NCBI GenBank assembly: GCA_009829735.1
Contig: CM020620.1
Location: 12,893,420 to 12,957,419, forward strand
Direction: 5' to 3'
Origin: Pyropia yezoensis
Taxonomy: Eukaryota > Rhodophyta > Bangiophyceae > Bangiales > Bangiaceae
DNA: 64,000 nt
The stretch's first letter is position 1. Each line of letters begins with the position of its first letter. The notes under the pieces are model-generated. The model was not told the DNA's origin, did no database searches, and worked only from the letters and a program-made list of their open reading frames with translations. The translations under genes and the position numbers were made by a program. Of this stretch, positions 49,010-59,696 are shown piece after piece.

Positions 49010-49580
49010 TGTAGTATAAAACTCGATCCTCTCAGACACGTGTCAATATCCCTCGGGGGAAAGGGACAGGTAACACAGAAAGGGGAACTACAAGAATGGT
49101 ATGCCTGTTGCCTCACGTGCCTGCTCGCAGAGCAAACAGATACGCACGGTAGTGCACACGGGGAAGAGGAAAGCAAACGCGCAGTTGTCTTTTTCCTGAG
49201 GGCGCGGGCCAAGGGCGCCTCGCTGTCCCTCTTAAAGTGCATCTGGGGGAGCCTCGGCACGTCGGCCAGGTCGCCCCCCCATAACCCCGAGTGGCCCCGA
49301 CCCGAGTCTAACCTCGTCAGGTCGGGGGCCACTATCACTACTAATTCTATTCCCACTCACTAATCTCACACTCAAATTCTCTCAAATCAAGTCCCTCACA
49401 AGTATGCAAAAACCCATCAGCAATCCCTCTCTCACGTGTGGATAGCGTAGTCCACCGCATCCCAGTGCCGGGCACGGGCCACGGCCGCCAACCGTCACCA
49501 CACGGCGGGCGTGTTCTGGCACCTGGTGCCCTCTGGTTGTAGTCCCGGGTCGGCGCCAAGTCGGGGCCAGGGATGCTACA
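49010..49580 (-). repeat. 5' LTR of element B (571 bp)
   Basis: It is the partner of 41583-42153, with about four substitutions over 571 bp. On the minus strand it begins TGTAGCATCC and ends ATACTACA. Confidence 0.95.
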
Positions 49581-50403
49581 GAACGCAGTTTGACCGACTG
49601 GACCGAGAGAGAAGAGAGGGAGAGAGGGGAGAAATAAGAGCGAGACAGGAGTGCGAGGCACCACGTCCGCCTTAATTTTGACGCTTCGTAGACAAAATCA
49701 GTACTATAATCATTGTCGTTGTTTTGACAAAAGTGGTCTGAGAGACCTCTGTGGCCTGTCCCATGACACAGGCGCACAGGCGAAGTCATTTCGGGCTGTG
49801 CCTTGGCCGTGAGAGCACGCCGAACGAGAATCGCCGTCGCTTCATGCGCTTCGTGGCTTTTAGTGCAGGCATGTGGCTCTCTCTCGTTGCTCCCAGGCGC
49901 AGCACCTACCTAGTGCTCATGATAGAGCACAGAATCCAAGAAACCATCTGCTATCAGCCCTTCACAGGCTTCAGTTTCTCTTCGTAGCCCCCCAGCACGG
50001 AGTCAATAAGCGTCCCTGTCGCTTCTTACCAGGCAAGGCAGGGCATATTTGGGCCACTGGGGGCACTGAGGTGGACTGAGGCCCCACCCTCACGCTTGAG
50101 ATGAAGTTGAAATGCTGTCCTAACCAGATCGAGAACTACCCCACGGAGCATTGATACGGATGGCCGGATGGTCGCTCGCCTTTGCCTGCGTTGACTGTCA
50201 TTCTGGACTGCTTTAAGACAATCTCTGTGACAAAGTCCTCAGGCTCCCAGACTTAAAACAGAACGGTCGCAGGCAACGACGCCTGAGCATGGAAATGACA
50301 TGTAGGGTCCAAAAGATGCAGCCGAGATGCAGTTGGGTACGTTTTCAACAATCCCTACAGCAGTCATAATGGTGTGCTGGACGTGGAGATGTGACGAGTA
50401 CAA
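49581..50403. other. Intergenic region right of element B
   Basis: It begins with the GAACG duplication followed by a purine-rich stretch (GAGAGAGAAGAGAGGGAGAG). No gene was recognised. It presumably holds the 3' UTR or further exons of the Myb-like gene on the minus strand. Confidence 0.5.
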
Positions 50404-51861
50404 TCAGATGTCATCAAGATACAGGTGGGCGCGGCTGCCGACGATGTTGCGAAGGAACTCAGTCTTGGCCGACGTCGGAGGGCGGTTTGTCCATCGCCCG
50501 CGCATTTCAGCAGCGGTCACGTTGGGAGAAATACGCGTGGCGAAGTTGAACCACACCTTGGCCCACATGTTATTGGACGTCTGGCTCGTGCCGTTGACAG
50601 CGTCCTGCGTAACAGTCTTGTAGGCCTCGCACAACGCCACTCGCTCGGGGGCCGTCCAAACCGTTCCCTTACTCTTCTTCTTGGGATTGGCAGCTACCAC
50701 GTTAGCTTCAGCTCCGTCGGGCGGAGGCGGTGAAGAAGCAGCAGATCCCCCCCCCGCCCCACGCGCCTGCGCGGCAGCACGTCCAGTCGCCCTCGCGCTG
50801 GCGGCCAAACGTGTCTGCTTCTCGGCGGCCGCCCGGCCAACGGCCGTACCCGCCGACGCACCGCGCCGGACGTGCGCCTCGATTGGCAGGCGACTCTCAC
50901 TCCGCTCCTGGTCGACACGCTTGGACGCCGCCGCTCTCGCCTCCACCTCGACGTCGTCACAACGTTCCATAAAGACCTTAGGGTACCAAGACAGACCAGA
51001 ACGGTCCTCAGTAGTGCCATGCCCCCCGCGACGACCCCCGCCGCGACCTCGGACACCCGCACGTCCACGCGGCGGGGCACGTACAGACCCTCGACCGCGA
51101 CCGCGCACTTCACCACGGCTGGTCACTCGCGAGGGGGTGGCTGGGAAGCCCGCCGCTGTGCGGGCGGTAGCGGCAGCGGATGGGGCGGGAGGCGGCCCGC
51201 CAGCAGTGGGGGAGTTGGAGACGGCGCGGGCGGTGGGGGCGGCGGAGGAGGTGGGGGCGGGGGCGCTTGCACAGCTGCCACCTGCGGCAGCTGCGGCCGC
51301 AGCTGCGGCTGCGACCAACTTGGCAGCATAGGTTGACCCGCCTTGGGCCATACTGCTGGCTGGCTTGGGGCCAACGACCCGCCCAAGAACGATTGAACGA
51401 GTACAGGTGGTAGACGAGGTGGGCCTGTGACCCCCGGCTGCAGGGCCCACTGAAAACCTGGCGGCGCTGCCGCGTCCGGTGGCAGAACCGCACGACCATG
51501 GAAAGCTAGAGGACCAGGAGAGATCAGCGCTGACGCCGGAAGGATTGCAGCGGGTAGAGGAGGCGTGGCTGTCACAGGACTCAGAGCCGCTTGAGACGAG
51601 GATGGCGTGGGCAGCCGCTGCGCGGGCGGAGGCGCCGTCGGGCTCGGACTCGAGGGGGGACCGCCTGCCGACGGAGGCGTTCTCTTCCGCGGATGACGCT
51701 TTTGACTCTCCCGCAGAGAGGGCGTCTGCAGCGCGGCAGGCTGCCGCGACGGCGGCCTCCGCCCTCTCTCGCGCGAGGTGGGTAACTCGGTCACGGCGCC
51801 CTTGCTCGTCAGCTGCCTCGGCGGCGTCGACGGTGTTGAACCGCGAGCTCCGCTGCGCCAA
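50404..51861 (-). CDS. Myb/SANT-like protein of the Harbinger accessory type, probably incomplete
   Basis: The frame is 485 codons. The N-terminal 300 residues are Ala/Ser/Pro-rich and contain a ten-alanine run and an RG-rich stretch (RGEVRGRGRGSVRAPPRGR). Near the C-terminus a Myb/SANT-like segment reads GTVWTAPERVALCEAYKTVT and then TSNNMWAKVWFNF. It is followed by TAAEMRGRWTNRPPTSAKTE, which resembles the fragment at 30408-30694. In PIF/Harbinger elements a Myb-like DNA-binding protein helps the transposase enter the nucleus and bind the ends. The protein stops soon after (LYLDDI), where related proteins continue with a helical region, so either an exon is missing or it is truncated. No transposase lies next to it. 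Confidence 0.5.
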   Translation of the reverse strand: MAQRSSRFNTVDAAEAADEQGRRDRVTHLARERAEAAVAAACRAADALSAGESKASSAEENASVGRRSPLESEPDGASARAAAAHAILVSSGSESCDSHASSTRCNPSGVSADLSWSSSFPWSCGSATGRGSAARFSVGPAAGGHRPTSSTTCTRSIVLGRVVGPKPASSMAQGGSTYAAKLVAAAAAAAAAAGGSCASAPAPTSSAAPTARAVSNSPTAGGPPPAPSAAATARTAAGFPATPSRVTSRGEVRGRGRGSVRAPPRGRAGVRGRGGGRRGGHGTTEDRSGLSWYPKVFMERCDDVEVEARAAASKRVDQERSESRLPIEAHVRRGASAGTAVGRAAAEKQTRLAASARATGRAAAQARGAGGGSAASSPPPPDGAEANVVAANPKKKSKGTVWTAPERVALCEAYKTVTQDAVNGTSQTSNNMWAKVWFNFATRISPNVTAAEMRGRWTNRPPTSAKTEFLRNIVGSRAHLYLDDI

Positions 51862-54700
51862 CCACAGTCGCAGTGGCGCGCCCGGCGGCCGCGTTCCGGC
51901 GGCGACAAGTCGCTCCGTGCGTCCTCGAGGGCGCGCGCGGCTCTGCGGTACCTCCGGGCCTGCCGCTCCAGCTCCACCAGATGGTTGCTGAGTATGGCTT
52001 TCCAGTTTGGGCCCGACGGCGTCCAGGTGCCTCGCGTACCGTCCGATCGAAAGCGTAGCGGCGTAGGAGGGGGGTTTTAGTACCTCGGCTTTGGCGGGGG
52101 CGGTGGAGGTGGCGGCGTGGTCGAGTTCCTCGGCGGGGACGACGGGCCGTATGCTCGAGGGGGTGGCAGCGGTGGCGGCCGGCTTGTGTTCCTTGGCTGC
52201 GAGCGCCCCGCCCCCCCAGGTGCGGAGGACGGCGGCGGGCCCCCCTCATGGGGACGCACACCAGCGCGGTCATGCTCGTGATGGGGGGGGGGGAGGCGGG
52301 GGCACAGGAGGGAAAACAATGGGGCGAGACGGGGGCGGTGCCGGGGTCACGCGGCGCCGTCCACTTGGTTGGGCAGTCGGGTAGTCGTCGCTTCTCGGGT
52401 ACACCGCTTCCAGCCCCCGGCGAGCGGCCATGGTCCGGCGGCATAAGTGCTGCGCAGGCGCTCGTTGCGAGCGCCCTAGCAGGGCCGCCAGCGGCGCAGG
52501 CGGATAGATTGTCGTCCGGTTGACTGGAGGGGAAGCTGCTAGCGCCGCGCCGCAATAAGAGTAGCGTGGGGGCAACGAGAAGCAGCGCAGGAAATTGGGA
52601 TGGGTGAGCGCGGGCCGTGGTGCTCACAAGAGCGACGTCGTCCACGGCACCCGTTGGCCCGTCAGTTTCGACATGGTTACGGGTCGGCGAGGACTATCGC
52701 TTCTGCACAGCTGGCCTACGCCTGGGGCGCTCGGAGCCCTGGCCACAAAAACGTTTTGCGCCACCGTGTGAGCCTGGGCCTTCCAGCACGTGGCGCCAAG
52801 CGGGCCATGTGTCGCTCTTGGGGCTATCCCTGGCAGCGTTTCGCTGTGTGACCCATTCGGTGAGGGGAACGTCAAAACGCCGGCGACGCGTCGGGTGCAA
52901 AAGGGCCCGTGTCCATGTAAGGTGGGCCGCGGAGCCCGACTGGATGCGGGGGGTGTGCCAGGGGGGGATCCCCCTCCCCATTTCAATGGGTATTGGCACC
53001 CTGGCCAAAATGCAGTCCATTATATCCCAGGCGGTATGCGCGGGAGGGGCGAGGGGCTTCGATGAGCCTTGGCATGCGTGCGTGATTTCGATCTGGAGGC
53101 TGGGAGGTGGGGGACACCGCAGAATTGTGGCATGCGTGGTGCAGCAGGCGGGGCACGCATCTGCCCCGTCTTGCAGATTTGAAAAGATCTTGTCCGCGGC
53201 TCATTTTGAGGGCGGGTCAACCTTCGCGGGATTTCAAATGCGCCTCGGGTCGGACGTAGAAAGGTGGGAGATATTCTTCAAGACGCGCACGAAAGGCGCC
53301 GTTCCGCCGACACTGCCGCGTGTCGCAGCCTTGGCAGAGGTGGGAGTGGCGGTGGGGGGGGCAGACACTGGCCCGCAGCAGGGGGGAGAGGGGGCGGCGC
53401 CGACTCGCCGAGTTGCGACAGCTGCAGGGGGGGGAGGGGAGGGGGCGCGCGAATGCCCCACAACGAGCACGCGAAACGGGGTGAAAGGGGGCGGCGCCGA
53501 GGACACCGTGGTGTCCAGGTGTTGCATGTGGGGGAGGAGGGGCCCACCGACACTGCCGAAACGTGGAGCAGCAGGCGGGGCAGGGGGGGGCCAGCCCGAA
53601 GCTGCGGCTGCGGGACGGAGCCAAGGGGAAGACGCGCCACCGGCTTCCCATGGAGCCGCAGCGCCAGGCGGGGGATTGGGTGCTCTCCCAGGCTGCCCCG
53701 AAGACGGGCTGGCACGGGGTTGCAGAGGGGCGCCGACACTGCCTGGCGGGCCGCAATGGCAAGAGCGGGAGTGGCTGCCATGAGGGATGATACCGCCCCA
53801 CAGCCGCTGGAGAGGGGAGGGCCGCCGACACACCGAGTCACGACAGCGGCGGGGGGGAGAGGGGGGCCGGCGCGAATGCCTGCCTCACGACGGGACAGAT
53901 TGAAGGGGGGGGGAGCCCCCGCTCTCCCCCACCTGCCACTCCTGGACACCCTGGTGTCCAGGAGTGGCAGGTGAGAGAGGGTGGGCCCACCGACACGGCC
54001 CCAAAATGAAGCATCAGGTGGCGGAGCGGGGGGCCTGCGCCAGAACTGGCCTGCGGGACGGCACGCGGGAGGGGGGGCGCACTGGCCCTCAACGTGGCAC
54101 TTGGGGGTTCCACGGGACTCACGAAGCGTACCGCGCTGCGGCTTCCGGATTCCACGCCGGCCTGGGGGAGGGCACCACATGGCGTCCAATTGTCTGTGAT
54201 GCATCATGAAGATTAGGCCGGCGCCTGCGGCTTGAGCAACACGGCCTCGTTGCGAGCTTGTGGTGTGGTCGCAGGTATCGCAGCGCTCTCTGGTTCTCTT
54301 TGTGCGGGGGAGCGCCCAGCCCTGCATGCCGCGGGTGCCTCGGTGCCAGGCGGGCGGCGGCACGAATCGGGCAAGGGCACTGCTCAGGCGGCATGGCGCC
54401 AGGAGGCGAACACTTGCCGCATTGTCATTGTTGGTGGCAACATTCCGGACAGAGCGGGAACACGGCGCAGGAGGGCCGGTGGGGGGTAGCGAGAGACTAA
54501 ATCTGGGCCACAGGACAGCGCTGCGACAGCTGGAGGAGGAGAAGGGGCTGGGCACCACTGAGACCCTTGCGTCTGACATGGCGGAGGAGTATTTGAGGAG
54601 CGGCCTGCACGAGGCTCGAAAGCATGTGGTCAAGAATACTGGGAGGCCGGATGCCCGGCAGGAGTCCCTCGTCTGATGGAGGTCACCCAATGGAGGTCAC
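51862..54700. other. Long non-coding, repeat-containing region
   Basis: GC-rich sequence in which large overlapping frames exist on both strands but show no domain. A segment of about 430 bp is present twice in degenerate form: GCCGACTCGCCGAGTTGCGA near 53402 versus GCCGACACACCGAGTCACGA near 53823, and GGTGTCCAGG near 53511 and 53953. A perfect palindrome is annotated separately. Confidence 0.55.
53930..53973. repeat. Perfect palindrome (21-bp arms, 2-nt loop)
   Basis: CACCTGCCACTCCTGGACACC (53930-53950, 21 bp) is the exact reverse complement of 53953-53973 around CT. Part of the right arm, GGTGTCCAGG, also occurs as a single arm near 53511 in the diverged upstream copy of the surrounding repeat. 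Confidence 0.9.
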
Positions 54701-56500
54701 CCTTCGCAAACACATTCACGTCTGAAAACTTCCAAAATTAGCGTTTCGTGAGTCGAAATCACAGCCAACGAGGTCTAATTGACCGATATCTGTCGTACGA
54801 TGGCTCTTTGTAACAGCAAAGTGAGTGAATGGCGTGAGCCAGCAAGGACCGCATCAAGACGTGCACCCATCTCACGGGCGATTGAGCCAACGCGAGATTG
54901 ACTATCGTACAGTGTCTGAGCTCACACGATCTCGCGTGCATTGCTGCACGGCCATACACTGCCGAAAAGGTACCGCACGTGGGCTCTAGCGCCACTTTCA
55001 TAACGTTCACCCCGCCAGCCGCCGTCCTCAAGTGTCGTTGACCACGTGGCCGAGGGCAGCGCCTGCGCTCGCGTCTGGCAAGCAAAAGTACAATTTCGCT
55101 TCGCGCAAGCCAGCCGATATGCTCGCTGAAAAAACTATTTGCTGACCGTCAAGTCAGCTAAAAAGACCCGTTCGAGGGTCTCTCGGCCGCTTGTGCCTGT
55201 TCTCCGCACGGATTTCCTGTGACGAACCTGTCGCACATGCGCCGCTCTGTTCAGTTTTGTTGAGCCACCTCTCGAGGGCTTCGGAGCGCCGACGGGACCG
55301 GTAGAGTGTGAATCAATGGGGGTTTGGACATGAAGCCCCTGTCTCTCCCTCAACTACATTGCGTCTTTTTTTCCCCTGCGGAGCCTGGACTTTCGCGTTA
55401 GTCGCATTCTCTTGCAGCCAATAAGGAGTATCCACGTGGACACACGTGGCATTCTGAAATGGTCGTTTTAGAGCGATAGTCTCACATGGCAGGACGCACC
55501 CTTAGAGCAGACCCTTCAACAGTGAGACCAAAACCAAGCGAATTTCATTTAAGGCTGAAATGGGAGCACGTGGCGGCTTGTGACTGGACGACCAAACAAA
55601 ACCGTGCTTCCCCAACCGGGGGGGCAGGACTTTTGTAGAACGATGTCAGAGGGCGGCAAAATCGGGCGTAAAAGTTCGGAGCCATTGCTACAACGTGCCG
55701 GACCAAAGCCCATTCCCATTAGAATATTACATAGGGACCACCGAAGCGCGGTATCTTGGCGGGGGAGATACTGTCCGAGCCTCCTGGATCGCCTGCGATC
55801 GTATCCTTTCGAAGCGGTTCTTGGGCGAATAATTGTGACACACGTAGAGCGCAACTACGCTGTCGATCGCAATCATGGCCCCCAAATGGCCACCAAACCG
55901 TACAATTTTCTTGACGGCCGGCGCACGCATCGCAATCTGGCTCGGATCTCCCCCTATGTGCTCGTCCGCGCGACGTGGGGGGGGAGAAACGTGTGGAACA
56001 CTCGCTTTGACGCGCCGCATGGGCCGTAGTCTCCCCGTATACAGGGGGTTTTGGTGGGGGGGTGCTAGTATGGGTGTGTCGCGGTGCCTCCTATGGCAAC
56101 CATGTCACCTGTGCTCCCTTCCCGCGTGACTCCACGAGTCGCCAACGATGTACATGGATCAGCCGCTGATTTTTCGGGTGGCACCAGCGTGGACCCCGCA
56201 GCTGTCCGTTTGCGGTCAGCAACACCTGCGTCTCTCTTTTCGCTCTCTCTCTCGCGTCAGACTCTCTTGCAGACACCACATCGTGGTAAACACACCAGGA
56301 CTAGACACAGAGGGGGGGGGCTCCCTCACGGCGGGCCATGGTGTAACGCCGCCGGTGGCGGGCATTACGTGACGGAAAAGTGTGAGGCCGTCATGGCGCC
56401 GACGCGAGGTGGTTTTTATCATCCGCCTGCAAGGGAGGTGTGTGTTCGGGCGTTGTGCCACCAGGTGGCCACCTAAAAACAGTCCCCATTGCCTAAGTCC
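54701..56500. other. AT-richer intergenic region
   Basis: GC content drops noticeably. A 149-codon plus frame at 55580-56029 has no recognisable domain. No RNA gene, LTR or terminal repeat was identified. Confidence 0.45.
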
Positions 56501-56819
56501 CCCCTGCCACAGTCTCCCCACGATACATGTCATTGGACAGTCGAGTGTGTGCTCGTCGTGGTGCTCCCGCGGCGGTCGCGCGAGCCCTCTGGATATTTTC
56601 CGGCGGGGCGGGGCGGCTGCGTCGGGGCATGCAGCAGGCGGGGAGGGGGGTGTGTGTGCCACAGGCCCCTCCTGCCCAAGCTCTGTGTGACAACCGACAC
56701 CACTCTCCCGCGGCAGCCACCACCCTCCACTGCACGAAATGCCCAGCAACCCGGGGCAGGAGAGCCATTTCTCGGCCCTCCCCCAACCTGCAGCCCCGGC
56801 ACGGCCCACAGCCCCCCAG

Positions 56820-57594
56820 CAGCCCCCTCCCCCCCTTTTAACCCCTCCCTGATCATATTTTGGCGGGGTTGCAGTGTACGCCGCGCGCCCCGCGGCGCCC
56901 CCCCCCCCCCCCCGCACCAACTCCCCCACTCGCGATGGACGGCGAGGGCGCAGTGCAAACTGCCCTCCGACCGCTCTATCCCCCCCCCCGGTCGACCCCC
57001 GTCCCACAGCGTGCTTCTGTGGGGGGTGCAGTGCAGGCCGCTCGCCCCTCGACGCCTTCCTCCCTCGTCATAACCCCCCCATACGGCATGGACAGCGAAG
57101 ACGCAGTGCGAACCGCCCCCTGACCGCCCCCCCCCCTTCAATCCCCGCACACAGCGTGGATCGAGGGAGGCACACGGCGAAACCGCCCCCGCCCCGTCTA
57201 TGCCCTCCCCCGGCCCCCCCCCCCCCCCCACGACGTGAATCCGGGCTGACCTCCCAACAGCCCCAACGATCGGACACACACCCCCCCCACTTCCTCTGCA
57301 ATGGTTGGGGGGGGAGCGCAGGCGTTGCGCTGGCGGAGGGCGCGCTCCCACCCGCCGTCCACTGTTTTTATTGGGAGAGGGCGAGGACCTCGCAACACTC
57401 TCCGGGTCGACGCCACCCCGCCCACCCGCCACCGTTAGCCACGCCCCGCCCCGCACGAGGCTCGCCACTCTGCTTGCCCCCGCCCAACCGAACCCACCAC
57501 TCCGTCTCCCGCCTTTCCCTCTCCCGCCTTGGGGCCGGCACGGCCTACCCCGCCCCCGCCCACGCCAACCGCTCCCTTTCCCGCCCGTAACGAC
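56820..57594. repeat. Degenerate C-rich repeats upstream of the Myb-like accessory gene
   Basis: Units containing GCAGTGCAAACTGCCCTCCG, with variants near 56959, 57029 and 57104, each followed by C-runs, recur at roughly 70-80 bp intervals. No coding assignment is made. Confidence 0.55.
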
Positions 57595-59696
57595 ATGCAC
57601 GGCCGCGGTGCTGGTGGCCTCTCCGCGGGGGGCGCCTGGATGCTGCCTTCCCGCGACGGGGCGTGGATGCCGGCCGCGCCCTCGCCGACTGATTGGATGC
57701 CGCTTGCGGCAAGCAGCGCGCCCCGCGGCGCCTGCCACTGAGCTTGCCCGTGCCCTTGGGCGGCGCCCCCGCCTCCTGGCTGGACCTACACCCCGCCGCC
57801 GACAACTTATGGTGGCGGACCTACGCCTCCGCATGGGGATCGTCACGGCCACAACGGCGGTCGCGCCAACGACACCTTTGGACGCCGCCACCCCCCCCCG
57901 CGTTGAGCAGGAAGAGCCGCCGCGCCGCCGCAGCCGCACACGCGCACGGCGGTATTGGGACGACCAACGCCGGCTCCCCCCCAGTCCCGGCTGGGAGGAC
58001 GACCGCGGCGACCGCTGGGTCTCACCTGACGCCCCGCCCCCGCCCTACAATGAGCGCATGCCCCAGCTCTACAACGAGCGCCAGCCCGCGCCCTACAACG
58101 ATCGCCTGCCCCCGCCCTACAACGAGCTCCCTGCTGCGCTCTACGACCAGCGGCCGCCACCGCCGCCGCCACCCCCGCCGGCCGCCTCCTCGACTGCCTT
58201 TGCCGCGCCACGGTTGTCGTGGCAGCTGCCGCGGGCAAGGCCTTCCGCGTCACTAACGCCATGGGCTCTGGCCTGGGGTGGTCGGAGGTGGAGCTGACGT
58301 GTTTGTCGCAGGCATGGCTTGTGAAGACGCGGGACAACATTGTGGGGACGGACCAGAGGAGGGCAGACTTCTACCCTGGGGTGCGCGACGAGTACCTGGA
58401 CCTGATGTGCGCCCGCGGGGCGCTGCCAATGACGAATGACCGCACGGTGGAATCGATCACCAAGACCTGGGACAAAGTCAAGAAGGGGACCAGCGCTTTC
58501 GCATCGTCGTTTTTGGCTGTGCAGCGCCTGAAGCTGATAGACAACCCGTCCGAGGAGGCGGTCATCCAGGGCGCTTTGGCCCACAGCAAGGGCATGGACA
58601 TCTACGAGGCCCAAAAGCATCAGGCGCGTGTGGACGGGGCGGAGGTTGAGACCGGGAAGCGCAAGTACTACCCGCTGCAGAAATATGTCCCGTGCTGGAA
58701 GGTGCTGCGCAACTCGGACATTGGAGCGGCGCCGCTGGATCGGCCGTGGCGGGAATCGGCACCCGCAGCGGCACGGAGGGCAGCGAGACGAGCTATCATG
58801 ACGACCCCGAGATGGACGACCCGACGGGTGGCCCCCGCACCAGTGGCAACGTCGGGGGCCCTGCACGCAAGTTTGACCCTCGCACACCTGGCATTAAAGC
58901 GGCTAAGCGTGGCCGCAAGGAAGACATTGCGGCGGCGCGGGAAGTGCGGGCCAGCACTGAAGCACTCCAGGCTGTGGCAAGTACCGCGGCCGAGCGGTCG
59001 GCCAATATCCTTTTCTACCAGGCCAACATGCGCGATACGGAGGAGGCGAAGCTGTTTATGCGCACCAAGGCGCGCAAGATGCTGAAGGCGGCCAGCATTC
59101 CTCTCGGCTCCGAGCCGGCCAAGTTCTGGACCCCCCCGAGCGTGAGCCCGGTTGCGGCAATGGACGCCGCGACCGGGCCTGCTGTTCATGAGATTGCCGA
59201 CGAGGAGGAGGACGACGGCGACAGTGTGCGACCGCCGCCGCGCCGTTCCACGGCCCCTGCCGACGAGGAGGAAGACGACGACGACAGTGTGCGACCGCCG
59301 CGGTTTCCCCCCGCCGCCCTTGTACATATCGTGCCGCTGCCCGCCTCTGCGGCTTGGTCATTGGAAACTGTTGAAGCGGCCCTGGACCGGCCCGTGCAGC
59401 CGCTTTCGCGACCGGAGGCAGCCACACCTGGGCAAGTACCCACAGCAGCGGCGGGCGCTCCACGCTCCAGCCCCCGAACTGTTGTGCCCCCTGTTCTCAC
59501 GCCCTCGCGCGTGGCCAAAGCCCAACTGACAAGGGTGGCGGCCGCGGCGAAGTTGCAGAACATGTCACTGGGCACCTTGCTACCCCTCGATGAGTCCTAC
59601 CTGTCCTCTGGGCTGTCCTCGCCCCGCGGGCGCGCGCGGACTCCCCGCCTATCTGACCAATCCAGCAGTGAGCTTGATAGTGATGCCGGCATGTAG
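57595..59696 (+). pseudogene. Harbinger-type Myb-like accessory gene with frameshifts
   Basis: The recognisable core starts at about 58260: GWSEVELTCLSQAWLVKTRD and VGTDQRR are a Myb/SANT-like start; then ESITKTWDKVKKG, SEEAVIQGALAH and LQKYVPCWKVLRNSD. This is the arrangement of NAM-associated/Myb-like proteins encoded beside PIF/Harbinger transposases. At 58719-58722 a net one-base loss shifts the frame. The continuation is TPGIKAAKRGRKEDIAAARE, coiled-coil-like ERSANILFYQANMRDTEEAK and a Ser-rich end at 59696. The N-terminal part (from ATG 57595, with PYNER-like repeats around 58040-58150) also changes frame at C-runs near 57895 and 58160-58215. It converges on the transposase at 61563-63053, which fits a two-gene Harbinger element. 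Sequencing error in homopolymers cannot be excluded. Confidence 0.62.

Larger units (their letters stand above)
41583..49580 (-). mobile_element. Complete Ty3/gypsy chromodomain LTR retrotransposon, family B (TSD GAACG)
   Basis: Two 571-bp LTRs enclose PBS, gag, pol, an antisense frame and a PPT. The 5-bp sequence GAACG directly precedes (41578-41582) and follows (49581-49585) the element. LTRs differ at about four positions by eye, so insertion is recent. Gag and pol are open. It lies about 110 bp beyond the stop of the Plavaka-like gene. Confidence 0.96.

Noticed and set aside
49751..49987. Small frame right of element B
   Set aside because: Short, no domain, and no support beyond being open.
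53278..54690. Minus-strand frame of 470 codons
   Set aside because: Pro/Arg-rich throughout, covers a degenerate duplication, no recognisable domain, and overlaps an equally long plus frame.
55580..56029. 149-codon frame in the AT-richer region
   Set aside because: Overlaps a comparable minus frame and no family resemblance was seen; left unannotated as a gene.
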